Positions 36,631-45,873 of a stretch of DNA of 64,000 nt are shown piece after piece (the first letter of the stretch is position 1; every line of letters begins with the position of its first letter). Source of the DNA: Salinimicrobium marinum (GTDB lineage: Bacteria; Bacteroidota; Bacteroidia; Flavobacteriales; Flavobacteriaceae). Under the pieces are notes generated by a model. It made no database searches and was not told the origin of the DNA. It worked only from the letters and a program-made list of their open reading frames with translations. Both the position numbers and the translations under genes were made by a program. The stretch covers positions 867,470-931,469 of the forward strand of contig NZ_BMXB01000001.1 of assembly GCF_014651535.1 (NCBI RefSeq), in the 5' to 3' direction.

Positions 36631-36667
36631 GAATAACTTCTGAAATGGATGAGTTCAGAAGTTATTC
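36631..36667. terminator. long hairpin between convergent genes
   Basis: A perfect 14-bp stem, GAATAACTTCTGAA (36631-36644) with TTCAGAAGTTATTC (36654-36667). It lies between the regulator stop and the convergent gene and covers that gene's stop codon. T-runs are weak, so it is a probable but not ideal terminator. Confidence 0.65.
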
Positions 36668-37258
36668 ACTCTTTGGAGGAGGAGTGTATTTTAAAAAGTA
36701 CATGGTGTCTCCGCTTGGATGCTGCCACTCATGAAAAAGTTTAAATCCGTAACGTCGGTAAGCCAGGCTTATCCGGCGTATTCTGGATTCAGCAAAAATA
36801 GGAAGCTGTAGCTCTTTCGAAATGGCATAAAATTTATTTTTCATTTCATAAGCCGTCTTACTGTCATCGCTTCCGCGGGAATCGGGTAGAATTCCCCAAA
36901 ACCAGCAATAGAGATAATCTCCCTCTTTGGGACGCTGGTTTTTTACATATTTCTGATTTTTCATCGCCTTAAAACCTTTTTTGATCCCTGTGACGTTGAT
37001 TGCAAGCTTCAGGTCCTGGATGAGATCTTTCCAGAAGTTACCATCTTTTCTATTGGTACGAAACAATATTGCGATTCCTCTTCCATTTTCTGAAATGATC
37101 AATGCATCTTTTTCAATGGCCTTTTCAACCATATGTTTAGCAAGATATTGGTATCTTTTTTCTCTTTTATGATCGTCTTTTACGATTTCCTGGGAGGTAG
37201 GGATCTCCTGAAGTAAATATGAAACATGCCCTATAATTTCCTGCTTATTCAAATCCAT
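36662..37258 (-). CDS. GNAT-like acetyltransferase
   Basis: A 198-aa protein. The layout resembles a GNAT acyltransferase: ALIISENGRGIAILFRTN as central strands, YLYCWFWGILPDSRGSDDSKTAYEM where the acetyl-CoA-binding segment is expected, and a C-terminal YRRYGFKLFHEWQHPSGDTMYFLKY strand pair. The typical Q/RxxGxG/A loop is degenerate (DSRGSDDS). The substrate is unknown. It is a single gene, convergent with the NtrC-like gene. Confidence 0.6.
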   Translation of the reverse strand: MDLNKQEIIGHVSYLLQEIPTSQEIVKDDHKREKRYQYLAKHMVEKAIEKDALIISENGRGIAILFRTNRKDGNFWKDLIQDLKLAINVTGIKKGFKAMKNQKYVKNQRPKEGDYLYCWFWGILPDSRGSDDSKTAYEMKNKFYAISKELQLPIFAESRIRRISLAYRRYGFKLFHEWQHPSGDTMYFLKYTPPPKSE

Positions 37259-37396
37259 AAATTTTGCCGAAAGATAAAAAAAAATAGCTTCTTAAGCTTC
37301 AAATCTGTCAGCATCCTCAGACTTAAAATGGTTGAAGTTATTTATTCAAAAGAGGAAAAAAATTTAAAAAGAAACCATTTAGAATTTGCGGTTTTT

Positions 37397-37404
37397 TACA
37401 TTTG
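37397..37404 (+). promoter_or_regulatory. -7 promoter element of the M28 peptidase gene
   Basis: TACATTTG matches TAnnTTTG perfectly, 38 nt before the ATG. Confidence 0.5.
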
Positions 37405-37442
37405 CTTTTCACCTCTTATCGACAGAAATAATTTAAGAAAAA

Positions 37443-38864
37443 ATGAAGCAAAAATTAGTTTTACTGGCACTTTTGGTAACTTTCCTTGAAGGAAAAGCAC
37501 AGTTTTCACATCAGCAGAAGGATTCGATGGCTCTTCGGAACTTATATGATATGTCGCTGTTACAGGGACAAAGCTATGAATGGCTGGATCATCTTTCCAA
37601 TAAGATAGGAGGAAGACTTTCTGGATCTATAAATGCGGAAAGGGCTGTAAAATATTCCAAAGCTCAACTGGAGGAGCTGGGTCTGGATAAAGTATGGTTA
37701 CAGCCGGTAATGGTGCCGAAATGGACCCGTGGGCAGGCAGAATATGCATACGTACAAACCGGGGAAAACACCACAACAGTGAATATTGTTGCACTTGGTG
37801 GCTCTATTGCCACTCCTGCCAACGGTTTAAAAGCAGAAGTTTTAGAAGTGCAGGGACTGGAAGATCTTGCAGAATATGGAAAGGAACAAATAGAAGGTAA
37901 AATAGTGTTTTTTAACAGGCCAATGCGCCCCGACCTTATTCATACGTTTGCTGCTTATGGTGGATGTGTGGATCAACGCTATTCTGGAGCTGCAGAGGCT
38001 GCTAAATATGGTGCTGCCGGAGTAATTGTTCGCTCTCTATCTCATAAAATAGATGAATATCCTCACACCGGCTCCATGAGCTATGGAGAACTTCCAAATG
38101 ATGAGAGGATCCCCGCTGCCGCTATCAGTACTAAAGATGCCGAATATTTGAGCAGCATGCTCAAACTTGATAAGAGCTTAAAGTTCTTTTACAGAATGAG
38201 CTGCCAAAATCATGCAGATGTGGAATCTCACAATGTGATAGGGGAAATTACAGGAAGTGAATATCCAGATGAAATAATTGTGGTGGGGGGGCATCTTGAT
38301 TCCTGGGATCTTGGAGATGGTGCGCATGATGATGGTGCCGGAGTGGTACAATCTATGGAAGTATTGCGTTTATTCAAAGAAACCGGAATCCGTCCGAAAA
38401 GAACCCTGCGGGTAGTTCTTTTCATGAATGAAGAAAACGGATTAAGAGGTGGAAACCAATATGCTAAGGTGGCTCAAATGAAAGGAGAGCATCACATATT
38501 TGCTCTGGAAAGCGATTCCGGCGGATTCACCCCGCGTGGGTTTTCTTTTGATGCGAGTGAAGCGCAGTTTGAGCAGGTAAAAAGCTGGAAAAGTCTTTTC
38601 GAACCTTACCTTGTTCATTATTTTGCACAGGGAGGAAGCGGGGCAGATATTGGCCCTTTAAAAGATGGGGATATTGTACTTGCTGGTCTTCGTCCAGATT
38701 CACAGCGCTATTTTGATCATCATCATGCCGCTACAGACACTTTTGACGCTGTGAACAAACGGGAGCTGGAACTGGGAGCTGCCACAATGGCTTCTTTGGT
38801 GTATCTGGTAGACAAGTATGGTTTTGATTCCCCGATAAATGTTCCTGCGGAATTAAAGAAATAG
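37443..38864 (+). CDS. secreted M28-family metallopeptidase
   Basis: A 473-aa exported aminopeptidase/carboxypeptidase-like enzyme with a signal peptide (MKQKLVLLALLVTFLEGKAQ). A PA-type inserted domain (about 130-230) precedes the di-zinc catalytic core: GGHLDSWDLGDGAHDDGAGV (His near 284, bridging Asp in DGAHDD), the Glu pair in FMNEENGLRGG, ALESDSGGF, and the last His in YFDHHHAATDTFD. All metal ligands are present. The substrate is unknown. Confidence 0.93.
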   Translation: MKQKLVLLALLVTFLEGKAQFSHQQKDSMALRNLYDMSLLQGQSYEWLDHLSNKIGGRLSGSINAERAVKYSKAQLEELGLDKVWLQPVMVPKWTRGQAEYAYVQTGENTTTVNIVALGGSIATPANGLKAEVLEVQGLEDLAEYGKEQIEGKIVFFNRPMRPDLIHTFAAYGGCVDQRYSGAAEAAKYGAAGVIVRSLSHKIDEYPHTGSMSYGELPNDERIPAAAISTKDAEYLSSMLKLDKSLKFFYRMSCQNHADVESHNVIGEITGSEYPDEIIVVGGHLDSWDLGDGAHDDGAGVVQSMEVLRLFKETGIRPKRTLRVVLFMNEENGLRGGNQYAKVAQMKGEHHIFALESDSGGFTPRGFSFDASEAQFEQVKSWKSLFEPYLVHYFAQGGSGADIGPLKDGDIVLAGLRPDSQRYFDHHHAATDTFDAVNKRELELGAATMASLVYLVDKYGFDSPINVPAELKK

Positions 38865-39005
38865 AAAATGCAGTTTCAAACGAGGTGGCGCGGATATTCA
38901 AATCGCGCCATTTTCATTTCTGCTTCTGTAATATTCAATATTTCTGTACTATTCTCTTCTTTTCTAAGAACACATCATTTAAATTCTTTCCTCCAAATAA
39001 CTTCC

Positions 39006-39013
39006 TATCTTTG
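39006..39013 (+). promoter_or_regulatory. -7 promoter element of the MATE gene
   Basis: TATCTTTG matches TAnnTTTG perfectly and lies 21 nt before the TTG start codon, giving a very short leader and supporting the TTG start. Confidence 0.6.
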
Positions 39014-39034
39014 CGGGCTGAAAAAACATAGCTC

Positions 39035-40387
39035 TTGCAACTAACTGCTTACACAAAAGAATTCGGAACAAATCTGTCTATTGCCTATCCGGTGATGCTG
39101 GGGCAGCTTGGTCATGTACTGGTGGGACTTGCAGATAACATCATGGTAGGTCAGCTTGGCGCTGCTCCCCTTGCTGCTGTTTCGTTAGGGAATACTCTCG
39201 TTTTCGTTGCATTGTCACTCGGCATCGGGTTTTCCTTTGCGATCACTCCTCTTATTGCTGAAGCGGACGGTGCCGGAAATATTGAAGAAGGGAAAAGCTA
39301 TTTTCACCACGGAGTGATCATGTGTACCCTCAACGGGATTTTCCTTTTCCTGCTACTACTGCTTGCCAAACCTGTGTTATATTATCTCGACCAGCCGCCC
39401 GAAGTAGTGGAACTGGCTATACCTTATCTTGAGATCGTGGCTTTTTCTATGATCCCGCTAATGATTTTCCAGGCCTACAAGCAGTTTGCAGACGGCTTGT
39501 CCCAGACAAAATATGCAATGTATGCAACCATAATTGCAAACCTGGTAAACGTGCTGTTCAATTATCTGCTTATCTATGGAGTATGGATATTTCCGAGGCT
39601 GGAGTTGCAAGGTGCTGCATTGGGAACTTTGATTTCCAGGTTTTTTATGTTGTGGTTTTTATGGGAGATCCTTAGGAGGAAAAAGAAATTCAGACAATAT
39701 TTCCAGTGGTCCCGTAAAGAGTTTTTAAAGCCAGTTATTTTTAAAAGGTTGTTTTCCCTGGGCTTTCCTACAGCACTTCAAATGTTGTTTGAAGTTGCGA
39801 TTTTCACTGCCACGGTGATCCTGGCAGGTATGCTTGGTACAAATCCGCAGGCAGCGAATCAGGTGGCTTTAAACCTTGCTTCCATGACATTCATGATAGC
39901 TGTGGGATTGGGAGTGACGGCAACCATAAGGGTTGGAAACCAAAAAGGCCTGGCCGATTTTAAAGCTTTACGCCGAATTGCTTTTTCAAACTTCCTGCTG
40001 GTTTTTATTATTGAAGCCATTTTTGCAGTTGCTTTCATTTTACTTAAAGACTGGCTGCCTACATTTTACATTGATAATGCCGAAGTGATCTTACTTGCAT
40101 CTCAGTTATTGATCGTGGCCGCACTCTTTCAGTTAAGCGATGGTTTACAGGTAGTGATTTTAGGGGCCTTGAGAGGACTTCAGGATGTGAAGATTCCTAC
40201 GGTAATCTGTTTTATTGCCTACTGGATCATAGGTTTCCCTATTTCATGGTACTTCGGAAAAGCTGAAAACATGGGCAGTATGGGAATTTGGATGGGGCTG
40301 CTTGCCGGACTTACAGCTTCGGCACTAATGTTGTATCTTCGATTTAATTATTTAAGTAAAAAGTTTTTAAAACAGGCCGATGCCTGA
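39035..40387 (+). CDS. MATE-family efflux transporter, TTG start
   Basis: A 450-aa 12-pass multidrug and toxin extrusion antiporter. It has the two homologous halves: PVMLGQLGHVLVGLADNIMVGQLGAAPLAA (20-49) and the second-half block FPTALQMLFEVAIFTATVILAGMLGTNPQAA. The frame has a stop codon (TAG) 6 nt before the TTG at 39035 and no ATG before residue 20, which lies in the first membrane segment, so TTG is the likely start. Two small genes follow closely (30 and 11 nt gaps). Confidence 0.93.
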   Translation: MQLTAYTKEFGTNLSIAYPVMLGQLGHVLVGLADNIMVGQLGAAPLAAVSLGNTLVFVALSLGIGFSFAITPLIAEADGAGNIEEGKSYFHHGVIMCTLNGIFLFLLLLLAKPVLYYLDQPPEVVELAIPYLEIVAFSMIPLMIFQAYKQFADGLSQTKYAMYATIIANLVNVLFNYLLIYGVWIFPRLELQGAALGTLISRFFMLWFLWEILRRKKKFRQYFQWSRKEFLKPVIFKRLFSLGFPTALQMLFEVAIFTATVILAGMLGTNPQAANQVALNLASMTFMIAVGLGVTATIRVGNQKGLADFKALRRIAFSNFLLVFIIEAIFAVAFILLKDWLPTFYIDNAEVILLASQLLIVAALFQLSDGLQVVILGALRGLQDVKIPTVICFIAYWIIGFPISWYFGKAENMGSMGIWMGLLAGLTASALMLYLRFNYLSKKFLKQADA

Positions 40388-40417
40388 TAAATTAGAATAA
40401 AATTAAATATTTTTTCA

Positions 40418-40645
40418 ATGGACTTTCCAAAATTTCTCCTGGGCGATAATACAGATTATCCTGATGCAATTTTTATCATTCATACTGAGTTTCCGCGTTT
40501 CATCATAAACCTTGAAAATGATGAGGTAGAATGGCTAGAAGATTTTGATGCCGATGATGAAAAAGAACTTTCTTCGGAAGCTGAAGGCCTTATTCAGCAG
40601 GCAAATGATTTTTATGACAGGGAGATTTCCCGTTATGATGAATAA
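40418..40645 (+). CDS. small acidic hypothetical protein
   Basis: A 75-aa strongly acidic protein, MDFPKFLLGDNTDYPDAIFIIHTEFPRFIINLENDEVEWLEDFDAD followed by a Glu/Asp-rich helix. It looks like a compact two-strand plus helix fold. I believe it is a conserved flavobacterial small protein but cannot name it. It lies between the MATE and PAP2 genes with short gaps. Confidence 0.7.
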   Translation: MDFPKFLLGDNTDYPDAIFIIHTEFPRFIINLENDEVEWLEDFDADDEKELSSEAEGLIQQANDFYDREISRYDE

Positions 40646-40656
40646 TTGATTCTTCC

Positions 40657-41241
40657 ATGGAACAACTGTTAGAACTTGACCATCAACTTTTTCTTTACCT
40701 GAATAACCTTGGTTCTGCTGCCTGGGATAATTTCTGGAACTTCATTACTAATAAATGGTCTTCCATACCGCTGTATGTCGTCCTTTTGTTCATGATTTAC
40801 CAGACTTACGGTCTCAAAGGAATGGGCATTACTCTGCTTTTTGTTGCAGGTTTAATCACCATTACAGATCAACTTGCAAATGTATTCAAACACGGATTCG
40901 AACGCGCACGTCCTTGCGGACAGGAAGGAGTTATGGAATATGCCAGGTTTGTTGCCGTGAGGTGTGGCCGGTACGGCTACTTTTCTGCCCACGCTGCAAG
41001 TTCGGCGGCTGTGACGGCTTTTGTAGGTCTGGCTTTGCGCCGTAAATATCCTAACATAATCTACGTACTTATTTTTTGGGCAATAATGGTCTCCTACAGC
41101 CGAATTTACGTTGGGGTACATTATCCTCTTGACGTCGCCACAGGAATCTTTATCGGCTCCGGTTTCGGATTTTTATTCTATCGACTACACCAATATTTGT
41201 TAAGGAAGTACTTGAATCGGGAGAAGATGAGCACAAAGTAA
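40657..41241 (+). CDS. PAP2-family membrane phosphatase
   Basis: A 194-aa membrane protein of the type 2 phosphatidic-acid phosphatase superfamily. The three catalytic motifs are present: KHGFERARP (motif 1, KxxxxxxRP), SAHAASSAA (motif 2, variant of PSGH) and SRIYVGVHYPLDV (motif 3, SRxxxxxHxxxD). Likely substrates are undecaprenyl pyrophosphate or phosphatidyl lipids. About 250 nt without features follow. Confidence 0.92.
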   Translation: MEQLLELDHQLFLYLNNLGSAAWDNFWNFITNKWSSIPLYVVLLFMIYQTYGLKGMGITLLFVAGLITITDQLANVFKHGFERARPCGQEGVMEYARFVAVRCGRYGYFSAHAASSAAVTAFVGLALRRKYPNIIYVLIFWAIMVSYSRIYVGVHYPLDVATGIFIGSGFGFLFYRLHQYLLRKYLNREKMSTK

Positions 41242-41493
41242 ATTCGACATTTTCCGAAGGAAAGAGAAAAAAAATCGTGTCAATTTTCACGCATCATTCC
41301 AATAGAGCATCAGGATTAAAGAGATTCCATTTACTGAATAGTAAATTTTATTAAAAAAATACTTATGTATTCGTTGCGATGCATGTAATGAATTTTAATC
41401 TTACCCTACCAAGAAATACTGAACAGTAAGCCAGAAACAACAAACAACTCCTAAAAGCTGATCTTATCCAGGCTCTGTAAACCCGCAATTCTA

Positions 41494-42561
41494 TTAATCC
41501 ATGCTCAGTAAATAATTCGCTGCGGCAAAAGGAGTAGTCTCATTTTTTTCAACTGCATCCATTTGGTTCTGCAGTTCTTTTTTTATTTCAGGATTATTGT
41601 AAAACCTGCTTTTTAAATGTTCGTTGATGGTTTGAAGTAGCCAAAACCTGTTTTGCTGGCGGCGTTTATGATAGAAATGTTTATTTTCTTTTACGGTTGT
41701 TTCAAATTCTGTAATCATTTTCCAGATATCTTCAATCCCGGTGTGATCCAGTGCGCTGCACAATAAAACATTTGGGGACCATCCGCTTTCTTTGGGAGGG
41801 TAGAGGTGTAGGGCGCGTCGGAATTCAGATCGTGCTTTTTCAGCGGGCTTTTTATTTTCACCATCGGCTTTGTTAATGACAATAGCATCTGCCATCTCCA
41901 TAATTCCGCGTTTGATCCCCTGCAGCTCATCTCCGGCACCGGCCAGTTTCAGCAACAGGAAAAAATCTGTCATACTGTGAACGGTGGTTTCACTCTGGCC
42001 CACACCCACAGTTTCAATCAACAACGTATCAAACCCCGCAGCCTCGCATAAAATGATAGTTTCCCGGGTCTTTTTTGCCACGCCGCCCAAAGAATCCCCT
42101 GAAGGTGAGGGGCGGATAAAAGCGTTCTTGTGATTCACCAGCGTTTCCATTCGTGTTTTATCACCAAGAATACTTCCTCCCGAAACCGTGCTTGTGGGAT
42201 CTACTGCCAACACTGCCACTCTTTTGCCGGCGTCGGCGAGATGAGTTCCAAAAGATTCGATAAAAGTACTTTTTCCCACCCCGGGCACTCCTGTAATTCC
42301 TATTCTAATGGATTTATTGGCAAATGGAAGGCATTTTTCCACCAGCAATCCTGCTTTTTCCTGATGCTGATGCTGGTTACTTTCAATTAGTGTGATGGCC
42401 CTGCTTACAGCAGCCTGATCTCTTTCCATGATCTTCTGAAAAAGATATTCTACAGACCATTCTTTTCTTCGGGAATTCCGAATTTTATTTGCTGAAGCTG
42501 GATTCACATTCTGGGGGGAACCGCTGCCTTTAGTCTGGTTTAATGCCGATTTATGGTCCAA
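41494..42561 (-). CDS. meaB: MeaB-type G3E GTPase, chaperone for B12-dependent mutases
   Basis: A 355-aa G protein that protects and reloads methylmalonyl-CoA mutase. The P-loop is GVPGVGKST (91-99), followed by VAVLAVDPTSTVSGGSILGDKTRM, the switch region LLIETVGVGQSE, and VINKADGENK for guanine recognition. The N-terminal helix region and C-terminal dimerisation arm are present. Because IcmF here carries its own fused GTPase, this stand-alone MeaB implies a separate methylmalonyl-CoA mutase elsewhere in the genome. Confidence 0.95.
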   Translation of the reverse strand: MDHKSALNQTKGSGSPQNVNPASANKIRNSRRKEWSVEYLFQKIMERDQAAVSRAITLIESNQHQHQEKAGLLVEKCLPFANKSIRIGITGVPGVGKSTFIESFGTHLADAGKRVAVLAVDPTSTVSGGSILGDKTRMETLVNHKNAFIRPSPSGDSLGGVAKKTRETIILCEAAGFDTLLIETVGVGQSETTVHSMTDFFLLLKLAGAGDELQGIKRGIMEMADAIVINKADGENKKPAEKARSEFRRALHLYPPKESGWSPNVLLCSALDHTGIEDIWKMITEFETTVKENKHFYHKRRQQNRFWLLQTINEHLKSRFYNNPEIKKELQNQMDAVEKNETTPFAAANYLLSMD

Positions 42562-42633
42562 GGGGAAAAACTTTTTTAGGTGAAAATCTTATTCGTATAT
42601 TGAAGTACTAATTTAATAAAATTAAAATTCATT

Positions 42634-43068
42634 ATGAAGACATTGTATACAGCAAGTGCAACCACCATGGGTGGCCGTTCGGGTCATGTGAAAAGTGATG
42701 ATGGTGTACTGGATCTGGAGTTAAGTATGCCTAAAGAATTAGGTGGTCAGGGAGGTAAAAAAACCAATCCGGAGCAGTTATTTGCTGCCGGATATTCTGC
42801 TTGCTATGGTAGTGCGTTACAAATAGTGGCCAAAAAACGTAAAGTTGAACTTGGGGATTTTTCTGTAACCGCTGAAGTTTCTATAGGAAAAACCGAGGAG
42901 GATGATTTACAATTGAGTGTTGTTCTGGATACCTATATTCCGGGGGTAAATATTGAGACTGGTGAAAGCCTGGTGAATGAGGCCCATGAGATTTGTCCTT
43001 ATTCAAGAGCCACACGGGACAATATTGATGTTACCCTTAATCTAATGTTAGACGACGAAGAAGAGTAG
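42634..43068 (+). CDS. ohr: organic hydroperoxide resistance protein (Ohr/OsmC family)
   Basis: A 144-aa thiol peroxidase that reduces organic peroxides. The reactive Cys57 (GYSACYGSAL) and resolving Cys121 (HEICPYSRATR) are both present. The start MKTLYTASATTMGGRSGHVKSDDGVLDLELS and GKKTNPEQLFAAGYSAC are typical of the Ohr branch. No OhrR regulator is adjacent. It ends in its own terminator. Confidence 0.94.
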   Translation: MKTLYTASATTMGGRSGHVKSDDGVLDLELSMPKELGGQGGKKTNPEQLFAAGYSACYGSALQIVAKKRKVELGDFSVTAEVSIGKTEEDDLQLSVVLDTYIPGVNIETGESLVNEAHEICPYSRATRDNIDVTLNLMLDDEEE

Positions 43069-43092
43069 TCTGGTAAAACTATATTACTCTTG

Positions 43093-43119
43093 AAAAAGCA
43101 CCGTAAGGTGCTTTTTTTA
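43093..43119 (+). terminator. rho-independent terminator after ohr
   Basis: Stem AAAAAGCACC (43093-43102) with GGTGCTTTTT around GTAA, followed by further T. Confidence 0.92.
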
Positions 43120-43188
43120 TGCCGGTATATTCTGAATATATTACTTGTGGATTTGATTTTCCGGAAGTACATTTGAGAAATTTCAAGT

Positions 43189-43887
43189 ATGATCGCTTCC
43201 AACTTTCCTCAGTTCCTTTCCGGATTAACTTCTGAATTTACTCCGGTGATAGATTCCAGCTATCTTCAGGAAGATTATATGCATATTGATCTTTCCGGTA
43301 CCAATAAAGAGCTTTCAGAAGTAGATATTTCTTCTTCTGAAGATTTTTCAGTCTATATAAGAGAGTATCTTCAAAAGCATGGGAAGAAAGTGGCTTTTGG
43401 CGGTTATAATGAAGTAAGGGATTTGTATCGCCGTAGCGAACTTTTTTCAGCTTCAGAAGGGGAAGAAATGGAACGAAATATCCACATAGGGCTCGACATC
43501 TGGGCAGAAGCTGGTACCGCAGTTTTGGCAGTGATGGAGGGGAAAGTTCATAGCTTTCAGGATAATGCTACGTTTGGCGATTACGGGCCAACGATTATTC
43601 TGGAACACCATATTTCCGGGAAAACTTATTTTAGCCTTTATGGACACTTAAGCAAGCATTCTCTGCAGCAAATTTCAGTTGGAAAGGAAGTGAAGCAGGG
43701 AGAGAAATTAGCAACATTGGGTAAACCTTCAGAAAATGGCGATTATGCACCGCATTTGCATTTTCAGCTGATGGGGAATCTGCAGGGAAAAAAGGGAGAT
43801 TATCCGGGCGTAACATCATTAAAGGAACTGGATTTTTATCTATTAAACTGTCCCGATCCTAATCTTCTTCTGAAAATAAAAAAATAA
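43189..43887 (+). CDS. M23-family peptidase, no signal peptide
   Basis: A 232-aa protein with the LytM/M23 zinc endopeptidase fold in its C-terminal two thirds. HIGLDIW (the HxxxD ligands), a central strand region (GTAVLAVMEGKVHSF), SLYGHL and the final HLHFQ are all present. It lacks a signal peptide or membrane anchor and begins MIASNFPQFLSGLTSEFTPV, so its cell-wall access is unclear. M23 enzymes usually cut peptidoglycan peptide crosslinks. Confidence 0.88.
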   Translation: MIASNFPQFLSGLTSEFTPVIDSSYLQEDYMHIDLSGTNKELSEVDISSSEDFSVYIREYLQKHGKKVAFGGYNEVRDLYRRSELFSASEGEEMERNIHIGLDIWAEAGTAVLAVMEGKVHSFQDNATFGDYGPTIILEHHISGKTYFSLYGHLSKHSLQQISVGKEVKQGEKLATLGKPSENGDYAPHLHFQLMGNLQGKKGDYPGVTSLKELDFYLLNCPDPNLLLKIKK

Positions 43888-43893
43888 AAAGAT

Positions 43894-44478
43894 TTACTTG
43901 AGCGAGGCAGTTAAATTGCTTTCGGGTTCTTTCATAGGTACATATAGTGCGGTGGTATCCCACACCAGGATCATTACAACAAAATCATTTGCTTCTTCAA
44001 AAGTAATACTGAATTGTTCTATAGGGGTATTTAAAGGGCGCACAGAAACTTCTACTGTAAGTACATCATATTCGGGTAATCTGGACGGAACTTTATCGAG
44101 GGTAATGCCCCAGGGGTACATTTCGGAATTAAAAATCACTTTCCACGACTTTTCTCCGGGAATGGTCCATAAGGTATATTTCCCGGCGCGTAACAGCGAT
44201 CCATCCACCATGATATCCTTATTTGTCTGGAAAGTAGTTGCTTCGTTTGCACCCGTCCTCCAAACCTGATCATATGGTACCAGGCCGCCGAAAATTTCCC
44301 GACCTTTCTTATAAGGTCGGTTGTAAAAAACTTCAAGCTGTAGATCATCCTGCTGATAGGCCACTATATCCTCGGGACTATAGGATTTAGTCCTGATATT
44401 TGAATAATAGTAGCCGGCAAGAACTACGAGAGTGAAAATCACTGCACCAATTAAACTACGTTTCAGGTTTTTATTCAT
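43894..44478 (-). CDS. DUF2911 protein, membrane-anchored
   Basis: A 194-aa protein with one N-terminal membrane segment (SLIGAVIFTLVVLAGYYY). The rest matches DUF2911: DLQLEVFYNRPYKKGREIFGGLVPYDQVWRTGANEATTF, then LRAGKYTLWTIPGEKSWKVIFN and a C-terminal barrel-like half. Function is unknown. It converges on the M23 gene with 6 nt between the stops. Confidence 0.9.
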   Translation of the reverse strand: MNKNLKRSLIGAVIFTLVVLAGYYYSNIRTKSYSPEDIVAYQQDDLQLEVFYNRPYKKGREIFGGLVPYDQVWRTGANEATTFQTNKDIMVDGSLLRAGKYTLWTIPGEKSWKVIFNSEMYPWGITLDKVPSRLPEYDVLTVEVSVRPLNTPIEQFSITFEEANDFVVMILVWDTTALYVPMKEPESNLTASLK

Positions 44479-44504
44479 GGTATAAAAATATCAAATTTTA
44501 TGCC

Positions 44505-44545
44505 CCAAAAAGAAAGCACCATTCCAGGCAGAAATGGTGCTTAAT
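44505..44545 (-). terminator. terminator of the DUF2383-like gene
   Basis: On the minus strand, stem AAGCACCATT (44542-44533) with AATGGTGCTT (44523-44514), followed by TCTTTTTGG. It lies 20 nt after the stop at 44564. Confidence 0.85.
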
Positions 44546-44563
44546 AAAAACATTCTAAAGCTA

Positions 44564-45061
44564 TTACATGGCTTTTAGTTTTCTTACTTTAGGTTCGCTG
44601 TCTTTTTGAAGGCTTATTTCACAGCTATTAAATTTTTCTGCCTGCTCCAGCGATTTATTAATTACCTGTCTCTGTTTTTTTAAAATCCGGAGAACCTCTT
44701 CAGGTAATTTCTTTTCCTCAAGAATCTCTTTATATAATTTGAGATTCTCTTTATCCTTTTTGGTGCACTTGTTCAATAATTTGAGAGGTCTCGATTTGGT
44801 GAGCGCTTTTTTCTCCTCTCGCCAATCTCTGTCAAGGTTACCCTTCTGGATCCACATTTTCTTTGGTTCTACACCTGCCTGTACCAGTTGCTCAGAAATC
44901 TCCTGACTAAACCTGTTTCGGTTTACAGTTTCGTGATTGAAAAACCGCTTCAAGTTTACTTCCTGAACATCTTCACTTGCATTATAGTATATGCGCTCTG
45001 CTTCAAAACTGTCTTCCAACAACCAATTCAACTTTTTAAATTTTGAGTAACGATCTTCCAT
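44564..45061 (-). CDS. DUF2383/PA2169-like four-helix protein
   Basis: A 165-aa protein from the ATG at 45061 (MEDRYSKFKKLN); an in-frame Met 7 codons up is less likely. The N-terminal half, LNWLLEDSFEAERIYYNASEDVQEVNLKRFFNHETVNRNRFSQEI, resembles the ferritin-like DUF2383 family, with Glu and His at metal-site spacing. The C-terminal half is Lys/Glu-rich helix. The role is unknown; related proteins are linked to stress. Upstream lie 260 nt without features. Confidence 0.6.
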   Translation of the reverse strand: MEDRYSKFKKLNWLLEDSFEAERIYYNASEDVQEVNLKRFFNHETVNRNRFSQEISEQLVQAGVEPKKMWIQKGNLDRDWREEKKALTKSRPLKLLNKCTKKDKENLKLYKEILEEKKLPEEVLRILKKQRQVINKSLEQAEKFNSCEISLQKDSEPKVRKLKAM

Positions 45062-45327
45062 AATAGTACGTTTTAAAAACACAACAAGATAAAAATCAGG
45101 AGATTAATATATTTAGAAGGCTTTGTTAATTCTCGGTTTTTTAATATTATTTTGCCTTTATTTTAAGAAAAAAAGTAATTTTTTAAGGAACTTGATCTGT
45201 AAGAAAAGACTTTCTTTAATAATTTTTTAAAAGCAGCATCCCGTCATTTTTGCTTTTAATGAAAATTTTTGCAACAGACTGTTTTTTCTTTCGTCTTTAT
45301 AGTAGACATCAACCAAAACAATGAAAT

Positions 45328-45873
45328 GTGTTACAACATAAATTAATTGAAGAATGTAAGCACAATAACCGCAGGGCGCAGTTTAAGCTTTACAACCAAT
45401 ATTGCGAAGGCATGTATTGTGTAGCCAGGAGGTTTGTTAATGATCCTTATGAAGCTGAAGACGCCATGCAGGAAGCCTTTGTGAAGGCGTTTGCTAAGCT
45501 GCATCAATTTACCGGAGAAGTTACTTTTGGTGCCTGGTTAAAAAGGATTGTGATTAATAAATGTATTGACAAGCTGAAGGCGAAGAAGCTGGAAATGCTG
45601 ACTATCAATGAGCAGGTTTTAGCAAGCGTGGAAGATGAAAATGACTGGGCAGTAGAAAGTGATGTTGGGATACATGAAGTGAAAGCTGCCATTGGAAATC
45701 TTCCGGAGAAATATAAATATCCGTTGATGTTGTTTTTAATAGAGGGATACGATCATGAGGAGATTTCAGAAATATTAAATATAAGTCAGGTGGCATCACG
45801 AACGCTGGTGCACCGCGGAAAAAAGAAATTACAGAATGAACTTAAAGAATTGAAAAATGTCACAGGATCTTAG
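45328..45873 (+). CDS. ECF-type RNA polymerase sigma factor
   Basis: A 181-aa sigma-70 family factor of the extracytoplasmic-function type. Region 2 is KLYNQYCEGMYCVARRFVNDPYEAEDAMQEAFVKAFAKLHQF and region 4 is LPEKYKYPLMLFLIEGYDHEEISEILNISQVASRTLVHRGKKKL. The start must be GTG 45328: a TGA lies 3 nt upstream in the same frame and the nearby ATGs are out of frame. It overlaps the anti-sigma-like gene by 17 nt, so expression is coupled. Confidence 0.94.
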   Translation: MLQHKLIEECKHNNRRAQFKLYNQYCEGMYCVARRFVNDPYEAEDAMQEAFVKAFAKLHQFTGEVTFGAWLKRIVINKCIDKLKAKKLEMLTINEQVLASVEDENDWAVESDVGIHEVKAAIGNLPEKYKYPLMLFLIEGYDHEEISEILNISQVASRTLVHRGKKKLQNELKELKNVTGS